Source: Actinomadura macrotermitis | GTDB taxonomy: Bacteria > Actinomycetota > Actinomycetes > Streptosporangiales > Streptosporangiaceae | Length of the DNA stretch: 64,000 nt | Reading direction: 5' to 3' | Assembly (NCBI RefSeq): GCF_009604375.1 | Contig: NZ_WEGH01000006.1 | Location: forward strand, 62,001-126,000 | In this document: positions 57,344 to 64,000 of the stretch, in pieces | Numbering within the stretch: the stretch's first letter is position 1 | Layout of the letters: each line of letters opens with the position of its first letter | Notes under the pieces: model-generated | Seen by the model: the letters and a program-made list of their open reading frames with translations, nothing else | The model's database searches: none | Told to the model about the DNA's origin: nothing | Made by a program: the position numbers and the translations under genes

Positions 57344-59062
57344 GTGGGTGTGCCCGAGAACATCGGACGCGCGGGGCAGGGCGGCGACCGCACGCCACCG
57401 CGGCCTCAGGGCTGGCGCCGGGCCGTGCCGGCGCCGGCCCGCCGGGGACTGCGGGTCCTGATCACGCCGGAGCTGCAGCTGCGGATCGAGAACTCCCGGT
57501 TCCAGCGGCGCCACCGCGACCTCGCCTCCGGCCGCGTGCTGGTGCCGGTGGCGGGGCGGCTGCGGATCGCCGAGCGGCGCGCGGACCTGTCCCCCTTACA
57601 GCTCTGGCGGGACACCCTGGACCTGGTGTGCCGGGCGCTGGAGGAGGCCGGGGTCGGGTACTTCTGCGTCCGCCCGGTGGAGCCCACCATGTCGGCGGTC
57701 GCGGTGTCGGCGGCCGACCGGGGCCGGGCGGTCGCCGCGCTCGCCGCGGCGACGGCCGCCGCCGACGCCTACGCCGGACCGCTGAAGGACGCCGACGGGT
57801 CCCGGGCCGGGCTCGGCGCCAAGGCCTGGGAGCGGGTGGCGGACCGCGACCTGATCCGGATCACCCGCCATCACTGCGCGCCGGACGGGTCGCTCTCGCT
57901 CGGCCCCGAGCACAGCTGCGTGGTGGAGTTCTGGCGGCCCGAGGGCGACGAGCTGGTCGCGCCGCGCGCCAACCGGATCACCGACCGGCTGCCGGCGCAC
58001 GGCGCGCCGGTCCGCACCGGCGCGGACCGGCTCACCCCGATGGCCGGCCCGGACGACGGCGAGCCGCGGTACCGGACGCGGGCCGAGTTCCTGCTCCCCC
58101 TCGTCGACGACATCACGTTCCCCATCGACGTCGTCTACACCTGGGTCGACGGCGACGACCCGGCCTGGCGGGCCCGCCGCGACCTGGCCCTCGCCGAGGT
58201 CGGGGAGGCCGGGCTGAACCACCTGGCGGCCAACGACTCGCGCTACATCAGCCGCGACGAGCTGCGGTACTCGCTGCGCAGCCTGGCCGCCTACGCCCCG
58301 TGGGTCCGGCACATCTACATCGTCACCGACGACCAGGTGCCCCGCTGGCTGAACCTGGCCTCGCCGCGGATCACCGTGGTCGACCACAAGGAGATCTTCC
58401 AGGGGCGGGGCGTGCTGCCGACGTTCAACTCGCACGCCATCGAGTCGCAGCTGCACCACATCGAGGGCCTGTCGGAGCACTTCCTGTACCTGAACGACGA
58501 CGTCTTCCTCGGCCGCACGCTCTGCCCGGACCGGTTCTTCCACCCCAACGGGACGACGAAGTTCTTCCCCTCCGCCAAGCGGCTGGACCTGCGCGAGCGC
58601 TCGGCCGAGGACCAGCCCGCGATGGCCGCGGGCAAGAACACCCGCCGGATCATCGAGCAGACCTTCGGCACCGTGCCGGCGCAGCGGCTCAAGCACACCC
58701 CGCACGCGCTGCGCCGCAGCGTCCTCGCCGAGATCGAGCAGCGCTACGCCGCCGAGTGCGCGCAGACCGCGCGGAGCCGGTTCCGCCACCCCGACGACCT
58801 GTCGATCCCCTCGTCGCTGCACCACTACTACAGCTTTCTCAGCGGCCGCGCCGTCGAGGCGGACATGGAGTACCGCTACATCGACCTCGCCCGCCCCGAC
58901 GCCGCCGACCGGATGCGGGCGGCGCTCGCCGAGCGCTCCTACGACTGCTTCTGCGTGAACGACACCGAGGCGGGCGCGGAGAGCGAGAGCAGCCTGCTGG
59001 AGATGACCGAGCGGTTCCTGCAGGCCTACTTCCCGGTCCCCGGCCCCTATGAGATCGGCTGA
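57344..59062 (+). CDS. Stealth-family hexose-1-phosphoryltransferase (capsule-type)
   Basis: A 572-residue protein. GTG 57344 is preferred because AGGAG lies 6 nt upstream; a GTG at 57308 would add 12 residues. All four Stealth regions are present: CR1 IDVVYTWVDGDDPAW (near 260), CR2 NDSRYISRDELRYSLRSL with IYIVTDDQVPRWL, CR3 HFLYLNDDVFLG, and CR4 CFCVND near the end. Stealth enzymes join sugar-1-phosphates into capsular polysaccharides that hide cells from phages or hosts. The 220-residue N-terminal extension is shared with the GT4 protein at the window's end. Three CRP-type sites lie upstream. Acts in the cytoplasm or at the membrane. Confidence 0.92.
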   Translation: MGVPENIGRAGQGGDRTPPRPQGWRRAVPAPARRGLRVLITPELQLRIENSRFQRRHRDLASGRVLVPVAGRLRIAERRADLSPLQLWRDTLDLVCRALEEAGVGYFCVRPVEPTMSAVAVSAADRGRAVAALAAATAAADAYAGPLKDADGSRAGLGAKAWERVADRDLIRITRHHCAPDGSLSLGPEHSCVVEFWRPEGDELVAPRANRITDRLPAHGAPVRTGADRLTPMAGPDDGEPRYRTRAEFLLPLVDDITFPIDVVYTWVDGDDPAWRARRDLALAEVGEAGLNHLAANDSRYISRDELRYSLRSLAAYAPWVRHIYIVTDDQVPRWLNLASPRITVVDHKEIFQGRGVLPTFNSHAIESQLHHIEGLSEHFLYLNDDVFLGRTLCPDRFFHPNGTTKFFPSAKRLDLRERSAEDQPAMAAGKNTRRIIEQTFGTVPAQRLKHTPHALRRSVLAEIEQRYAAECAQTARSRFRHPDDLSIPSSLHHYYSFLSGRAVEADMEYRYIDLARPDAADRMRAALAERSYDCFCVNDTEAGAESESSLLEMTERFLQAYFPVPGPYEIG

Positions 59063-59065
59063 GCC

Positions 59066-61135
59066 ATGCTGCTTTCGGGGGAGAAAGGCAGGCGTTTCAC
59101 GGTGGCGGGGGCGCTGCTGCTGGCGGGCGTGCTCACGGCGGGCGTCCTCGGCTTCCAGCGGCCGGCGCCGCCGGCGGGACCGGTACCGCCGTCGTTCCTG
59201 CACATCGTCGCGCATCCCGACGACGACCTGTTCTTCATCAATCCCGACATCGTCCAGGCGATGCGGACGGGGGCCGCGGTGACGACCGTCTACGTCACCG
59301 CGGCGGAGGGCAACGGGAAGAACGTCGTGCGCGGCCGGAACGCGGGCGCGCCGGTGGACCATCCCGCCTACATCGCGGCCCGCCACGCGGGAGTGCGGCG
59401 CGCCTACGCCCAGATGGCGACCGGCGACCCCGCCGCGCGGTGGTCGCGCCGCCGGGTGCACGCGCGGCACGGGTTCGTCGAGATCGACACCCTCGCCGCA
59501 CGCCGGCGGATCGCGCTCGTCTTCCTGAACCTCGGCAACTGGCTGGTGGACGGGCGGGTCCGGCGGCTGACCGACCTGTGGCGCGGGACGGTGCCCGCGC
59601 TCGCCACCCGGCCGCCGCTCGGCGGCACCGTCCCCGAGAGCAGGACCTACACGCGCGGCGCGCTGATCGCGGAGCTGACGTGGCTGCTGCGCCGGTACCG
59701 GCCTTCGGTGGTGCGCTCCCTCGACCCCGATCCCGAGCGGGGCGTGGACGCCAAGGGCGCCGAGCACCGCACCGACAACCCCGACCACACCGCGACCGCG
59801 CTGCTGGCCCGTGAGGCCGTCGCCCGCTACGCGCGCGCGGGCGCCCCGCCGCCGCAGGTCGTGTACTACCGCGGCTACTACAACAGGCACTGGCCCGGGA
59901 ACCTCGGCCAGGAGACCGTCGCGGAGAAGCTGGCGTTCGTCGGTACCTACGGCTGGGCCGACCAGGGGACCTTCCCCTGCCATGAGCCCGGCGGCTGCGG
60001 CGACCTGCAGGTGGGCGCGACCGGTGCGCTGAGCGGCTGGCCGCAGGGCACTCACCCGCGCTATCCCGGGACGGCCCGCTGGCTGCGGCCTCTGCCGGAC
60101 GGCCGGCTCGCAGCGTTCGCGGTGGTGGGCGGCCGGGTGCTGCGGTGGGAGGAGCAGGCGCCGGGCGGACCGTGGCGACCCGGTGTCCCGCTGCCCGGCG
60201 ACGGGTTCCTGCCGGAGGTGAGCGTGCTGCGGCTGCCGGACGGGCGGCTCGCGGTGTTCGGCGTCCAGGTCGTCCCGGGACGGACCCTGACCGAGCCGTC
60301 CTACCGGGTCGTGTACGCGACGCAGGACCGGCCCTCGGGCGGGTTCGGCGACTGGCGGGACCTCGGCAATCCGGCCGGGGGCGCCCCGGCGCGGCTGCGC
60401 GACGTCGGCGCGACCGTCCCGGCGGTGGACGGCGCGGGCCGCATCAGCGTCTTCGTCCGCAACGGGGGGCTCGGCGTCAGCGGCCGCACCCAGCGCGCGG
60501 ACGGCGCCTTCGGCCCGTGGACCGACCTGCACGGCAAGCGCGTCCAGGACGGCCTGGCGGCCGAGACCGACGCCGCGGGCCGCATCGAGCTGTTCGGCGC
60601 GGCCCTGCCCGCCGGATGGCAGTGGGACCGGCCGTCGGGGACGCCGGGCCTGTGGCACTGGCGGCAGGGCACGCCCGGCGGCCCGATGGGGGCCGGCGCG
60701 TGGACGCCGGTCACGCCGGGGGTCACCGGGCCGCTCACCCTCGTCCGGGACCGGGGCGGGCGGCTCGACCTGCTGGCCCGGCAGGCGAACGGCGGCGGGA
60801 CGGTGCTGTTCCGCCGGCCGAGGCCGGCCGGCCCGTGGCCGGGCACGGGCACGGTGCTCGCCGGGCCCGGCGGTTACGGCCCGGTGGGCGCGGCCTTCGC
60901 CGGGGGCGGGGCCCTGTGGCTCACCGGCCGCAGCGCGTCCGGCAGCGCCGCCGTCCACTCCGGCGGCGGCTGGCAGGACATCGGAGGGCTGTTCCTCCAG
61001 GCTCCGGCGGCGGCCGTGGACGCGACCGGCCGGCCGGTCGTCGCCGTCATCGACACCCAGGGGCGGCTGCGCGTCGCGCGCCGGTCCGCCGCCTCCGGCT
61101 GGGAGTGGCGGACGGCCGGGACGCAGGCCCCCTGA
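59066..61135 (+). CDS. PIG-L family deacetylase with C-terminal beta-propeller
   Basis: A 689-residue protein that follows the Stealth gene by 3 bp. An N-terminal anchor (VAGALLLAGVLTAGVLG) places it outside the membrane. The PIG-L metal motif AHPDDDLFF is near 50 and the partner NPDHTATALLA near 235; together they bind zinc in N-acetylsugar deacetylases. From residue 340 onward there are about seven blade repeats with PDGRLAAFAV, PDGRLAVFG, AGRISVFVR, AGRIELFG, GRLDLLAR patterns, resembling PLL-type lectin propellers. A role in deacetylating a surface glycan bound by the propeller fits its neighbours, but is inferred. Confidence 0.9.
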   Translation: MLLSGEKGRRFTVAGALLLAGVLTAGVLGFQRPAPPAGPVPPSFLHIVAHPDDDLFFINPDIVQAMRTGAAVTTVYVTAAEGNGKNVVRGRNAGAPVDHPAYIAARHAGVRRAYAQMATGDPAARWSRRRVHARHGFVEIDTLAARRRIALVFLNLGNWLVDGRVRRLTDLWRGTVPALATRPPLGGTVPESRTYTRGALIAELTWLLRRYRPSVVRSLDPDPERGVDAKGAEHRTDNPDHTATALLAREAVARYARAGAPPPQVVYYRGYYNRHWPGNLGQETVAEKLAFVGTYGWADQGTFPCHEPGGCGDLQVGATGALSGWPQGTHPRYPGTARWLRPLPDGRLAAFAVVGGRVLRWEEQAPGGPWRPGVPLPGDGFLPEVSVLRLPDGRLAVFGVQVVPGRTLTEPSYRVVYATQDRPSGGFGDWRDLGNPAGGAPARLRDVGATVPAVDGAGRISVFVRNGGLGVSGRTQRADGAFGPWTDLHGKRVQDGLAAETDAAGRIELFGAALPAGWQWDRPSGTPGLWHWRQGTPGGPMGAGAWTPVTPGVTGPLTLVRDRGGRLDLLARQANGGGTVLFRRPRPAGPWPGTGTVLAGPGGYGPVGAAFAGGGALWLTGRSASGSAAVHSGGGWQDIGGLFLQAPAAAVDATGRPVVAVIDTQGRLRVARRSAASGWEWRTAGTQAP

Positions 61136-61161
61136 TGAACGACAACGGGAGGCAACCCAGT

Positions 61162-62184
61162 ATGAACGTGTCACGGTACTGGCGGATGGCGCGGTCGGAC
61201 CCGGCCTGGTTCGCCCAGCGCGTCCGCGAGGAGGCCGAGTCCCGCGCCGCCGGGGTGCGGCACCGGGTCCGGCGGGAGACCGACGAGGCGATCCGGACGG
61301 CGGTGGCGCGCAGCGGCCTCGCCCGGGCCGTCGCCTCCGGCCCGGCGGTCGCGGCGGAGTACTTCGCGGTCCTGGACGGCAGCACCCTGAACCTGCACGC
61401 CGTCCTGCCCGCCGGCGTGGACGGGCCCGCCGAGGTCGTGTTCGCCCGGCACGGCCGCGAGCTGCGCGCCCCGGCCGAACCGGCCCCGGGCGGGCGGGTC
61501 ACCGCCGTCACCGTGCTCGGCGCGGCGCAGGGCGGCGTCCCGCTGACGCCGGGCGGCTGGCGGGTCGGCCTCGCGGTGCGCACCGCGCGGGGCGAGCGGG
61601 CTGTCGGGCTGCTCGCCCGCGCCGGCGACGACCTGGACGGCCCGACCGCGGCCGACCCGCCCTGCCCGCGCAGCGGCGCCCGGTACACGCCCGGGTCGTC
61701 CGCGACGGGCCACTGCCTGCTGCGGGTCACCGTGCCCGAGCCGTCCGCCGAGGTCGTCCGGTTCGAGCGGACCCTCGCCCGGATCGAGATCGGGGTGCGG
61801 CTCGTCGCGGTCGACGCCGGGCGGCTCGCGGTCCGCTTCCAGGCGCGCGGCAACGGCCCCGCGCACACCGTCGCGGCCGACCGGGACGGCGACGGCTTCC
61901 GCGTCCGGGTGCCGCTCGCCGCCATGGCCCGGGACGGGCGGGGCGGCGAGCGGGTCTGGGACGTGTTCGCCGAGCCCCCCGGGCACCGCCCCCTGCGGCT
62001 CGGCCGCCACCTGCACGACGTGCGCGACCCCCGGCGGGTACTGCGGATCCCCCAGGGGACCGTGGCCACCGGGCCCGCGGCGCTGCTGCGCGTCCGCCCC
62101 TACTACACCGGCAACGGCGACCTCGCGCTCGGCTGCGCGCCCGTCGCGCCGAGCACCGACGCCCCCCTGGAGGAGACCCTGTGA
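61162..62184 (+). CDS. Unknown protein of the Stealth glycopolymer operon
   Basis: A 340-residue protein. ATG 61162 is preferred because GGGAGG lies 9 nt upstream; an ATG at 61135 overlapping the previous stop (TGATG) is the alternative. An N-terminal basic helix region (DPAWFAQRVREEAESRAAGVRHRVRRETDEAI, seen in two parts) precedes a beta-rich C-terminal two-thirds that looks like two Ig-like or jelly-roll modules (STLNLHAVLPAGVDGPAEVVFARHG; EIGVRLVAVDAGRLAVRFQARG). No enzyme motif is visible. Similar unknown proteins occur next to glycosyltransferases. Its stop overlaps the next GTG start. Confidence 0.72.
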   Translation: MNVSRYWRMARSDPAWFAQRVREEAESRAAGVRHRVRRETDEAIRTAVARSGLARAVASGPAVAAEYFAVLDGSTLNLHAVLPAGVDGPAEVVFARHGRELRAPAEPAPGGRVTAVTVLGAAQGGVPLTPGGWRVGLAVRTARGERAVGLLARAGDDLDGPTAADPPCPRSGARYTPGSSATGHCLLRVTVPEPSAEVVRFERTLARIEIGVRLVAVDAGRLAVRFQARGNGPAHTVAADRDGDGFRVRVPLAAMARDGRGGERVWDVFAEPPGHRPLRLGRHLHDVRDPRRVLRIPQGTVATGPAALLRVRPYYTGNGDLALGCAPVAPSTDAPLEETL

Positions 62185-64000
62185 AGATCACGTTCATGCT
62201 CACCTGGGCCGACGCGATGGGCGGTACCGAGCGCGCCGTCTACACCCAGGCCGAGCACCTGGCCGCCCGCCACGAGGTGGAGGTCCTCAGCGTCTTCCGG
62301 ACCGACGCCGAGCGGTTCTTCGCGGTGGACGCCGCCGTGCCGGTCCGGTACCTGGTCGACGAGACCGGCCCGGTGCCGCGCCCGGTGCGCGACTGCGACC
62401 TCGACGACGCGACCTGCCGGACGCTGGCCGAGAGCCCGAGCCGGCTCATCGAGACCCGCTGGGAGAAGGCGTTCAACCGGCTGAGCGACATGGAGATCGA
62501 GCGGGCGCTGCGCGAGCTGGACACCGACGTGCTGGTGTCCACCTCCCCCGCGCTGATGGCCGTCACCACCACGCTGCCGCCCGCGCGGGTGCTGACCGTG
62601 CACCAGGAGCACCGCCCGTCCCAGGTCAGGGGCGGCACCGGCGAGCCGCTGTTCCGGTACGCGCCGCGGCTGGACGCGCTGGTGGTGCTGACCGAGCGGA
62701 CCCGCGAGTGGTTCGCCGAGTCCCTGCAGGACTGCGCGCCCCGGCTGGAGGTGATCGTCAACGCGGTGCCGGGCGGCTTCCGGCCGCGCTCGGCGCTCAC
62801 CGCCCGGTCGGTCACCATGGCCCGCCGGCTGGTGCCCGACAAGCAGGTCGACCACGCCGTCCGGGCGTTCGCGCAGGTCGCCGCCGCGCACCCGGACTGG
62901 GTGCTGCGCGTGTTCGGCGACGGGCCCCAGCTGCCCGCGCTGCGCCGGCTGGTCAACGCGCTCGGCCTGCACGACCACGTCCAGCTCCTCGGCCCGACCG
63001 CGCACATGGCCGAGGAGTGGGCCAAGTCCAGCATCACGCTGCTGACCTCCCGCGACGGCGAGGCGTTCCCGCTGGTGCTGACCGAGGCGTTCGCGGCGGG
63101 CGTGCCCGCGATCAGCTACGACTGCCAGACCGGCCCGGCCGAGATCATCACCGACGGGGAGAACGGCTACCTGGTCGCCCAGGACGACATCGACGGGCTG
63201 GCCGCCGCGATGCTCAAGCTGATCGGCGATCCGCAGCAGCTGCGCGACTTCGGCGCCGCCGCGCTGCGCGCCGCCGGGCAGTACGACATCGAGCTGGTCA
63301 TGGGGAGATGGGAGGAGCTGTACGGCGAGCTGCTGGCGGGCCGGGACGCCTCCGGCCGCACCGCCGCCAAGGCCGACCGGCTCGCCGCCTGGGGCCTGCG
63401 CACCGGAGGTTCGGGCTTCGCGCCCGCCGTGCCGCCGCCCGCGACGCCGCTCGCCGGCGCCGCGGGCCGCCGCGAGGCGCGGCTCGCCGCCGACGAGAGC
63501 GGCCTGGTCCGGTTCGGCGGGCGCCTCTGCCGCCAGGCCGACGACCTGATGCCCGCCGACGTCGCGCTCGCCAACCTGGACCTGGTCGCCGATGTGCTCG
63601 CCGGCGCCGGCGTCCCCTACCAGGTGCTGCGCGACCCCGGGGTGCGGCACCGCGTCGTCGTGCGGGCCGCGCACCGCGCCGCCGCGATCGCGGCGCTCAC
63701 CGCGGCCTACGCCGACCGCGCCGTCTACGCCGACCCGCTGCGGCCCGGCGGCCGGACCGCGCCGGGCACGCTGGTGGCCGAGCTGCGCGACACCGTCGAC
63801 ACCGCCGGGCTGCGGGTGTTCCAGCCCGTCGTGTCGGCCTCGCGCACCCTCAGCTACGGCCCCGCCTACGGCTGCGACCTGGAGTTCTGGGCCGACGCCG
63901 AGGACGGCGCGGGACTGGTCGCGACCCGCCGCACGCTGCTCGGCGACGTGGTGCCCGAGGCGGTGATGGCGCCCGGCCGGGTCGTCCTCGGCGGCCGTGA
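62181..64000 (+). CDS. GT4 glycosyltransferase with Stealth-type extension (3' end outside the window)
   Basis: GTG 62181 overlaps the previous stop (GTGA). Residues 1-385 form a GT4-type glycosyltransferase: MKITFMLTWADAMGGTERAVY at the start (split: MKITFMLTWADAMGGTERAV), the ARRLVPDKQVDHAVRAFAQV strand, and the donor-site EAFPLVLTEAFAAGVPAISY with its EX7E glutamates. From about 430 on the chain resembles the N-terminal domain of the Stealth protein at 57344 (NLDLVADVLAGAGVPYQVLR versus DLVCRALEEAGVGYFCVR). The frame is still open at the window edge, so a Stealth catalytic domain may follow. It transfers a sugar to a growing surface polymer. Confidence 0.87.
   Translation, partial: MKITFMLTWADAMGGTERAVYTQAEHLAARHEVEVLSVFRTDAERFFAVDAAVPVRYLVDETGPVPRPVRDCDLDDATCRTLAESPSRLIETRWEKAFNRLSDMEIERALRELDTDVLVSTSPALMAVTTTLPPARVLTVHQEHRPSQVRGGTGEPLFRYAPRLDALVVLTERTREWFAESLQDCAPRLEVIVNAVPGGFRPRSALTARSVTMARRLVPDKQVDHAVRAFAQVAAAHPDWVLRVFGDGPQLPALRRLVNALGLHDHVQLLGPTAHMAEEWAKSSITLLTSRDGEAFPLVLTEAFAAGVPAISYDCQTGPAEIITDGENGYLVAQDDIDGLAAAMLKLIGDPQQLRDFGAAALRAAGQYDIELVMGRWEELYGELLAGRDASGRTAAKADRLAAWGLRTGGSGFAPAVPPPATPLAGAAGRREARLAADESGLVRFGGRLCRQADDLMPADVALANLDLVADVLAGAGVPYQVLRDPGVRHRVVVRAAHRAAAIAALTAAYADRAVYADPLRPGGRTAPGTLVAELRDTVDTAGLRVFQPVVSASRTLSYGPAYGCDLEFWADAEDGAGLVATRRTLLGDVVPEAVMAPGRVVLGGR

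Noticed and set aside
57596..61174. A minus-strand open frame of 1192 codons across the Stealth and PIG-L genes
   Set aside because: Both genes on the plus strand have clear family motifs; the antisense chain is compositionally biased and has none.

Overview
The window is a piece of a high-GC (about 70-75%) actinomycete chromosome. Evidence for this is the strong G/C bias at wobble positions, frequent GTG starts, 1-4 nt start/stop overlaps, Hanks-type kinases fused to beta-propellers, a mycothiol-type enzyme, F420/FMN luciferase-like oxidoreductases, Stealth capsule-type phosphotransferases and a Gly-Cys-Val tRNA cluster. A relative of Actinomadura (Thermomonosporaceae) would fit, but no rRNA or marker in the window proves it.

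Layout. 1-3.4 kb: two overlapping minus-strand receptor kinases and a DUF2510 membrane protein. 3.4-7.4 kb: an eroding region with a frameshifted small exported-protein gene, an IS5-type transposase wreck, a DUF222/HNH (13E12-type) endonuclease, about 800 bp of degenerate non-coding repeats and a macrodomain protein. 7.4-14.9 kb: MerR regulator and divergent imine-reductase-like enzyme, a translationally coupled pair of kinase-propeller receptors, and a luciferase-like oxidoreductase behind a dyad promoter. 14.9-32.4 kb: the most unusual part, a minus-strand operon of two paralogous 225-residue Ig-like proteins (A, B), a 1175-residue protein (C) and a 3935-residue LysM-containing giant (D), followed by a membrane protein. 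32.6-40.9 kb: a serine esterase, two antigen-85-like esterases flanking a membrane methyltransferase, a GntR regulator, an exported beta-rich protein and a Methyltransf_19 enzyme. 41-51.6 kb: glmS with a small partner gene behind a 28-bp palindrome; a luciferase/FMN-reductase pair; an SDR-DUF2867 protein; a MerR regulator whose target promoter appears to drive a leaderless operon of a mycothiol-dependent enzyme and an orphan ATP-synthase subunit a; and a large LuxR-type regulator. 51.6-55.8 kb: TDT transporter/LysR divergent pair, a universal-stress protein and a CHAP-domain protein. 55.8-56.9 kb: tRNA-Gly, -Cys, -Val and a duplicated tRNA-Gly. 57-64 kb: a cell-surface glycopolymer operon (Stealth phosphotransferase, PIG-L deacetylase with a beta-propeller, an unknown protein, a GT4 glycosyltransferase with a Stealth-type extension) preceded by three CRP/GlxR-type sites.

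The best candidate for an undescribed system is the A-B-C-D operon. Its subunits are tightly packed, two are paralogues built from four copies of one Ig/SKICH-like repeat, and the giant subunit carries about eight LysM-like units but no visible export signal. Several promoter dyads can be tied to specific regulators in the window: two MerR-type, one LysR-type and a set of CRP-type sites.
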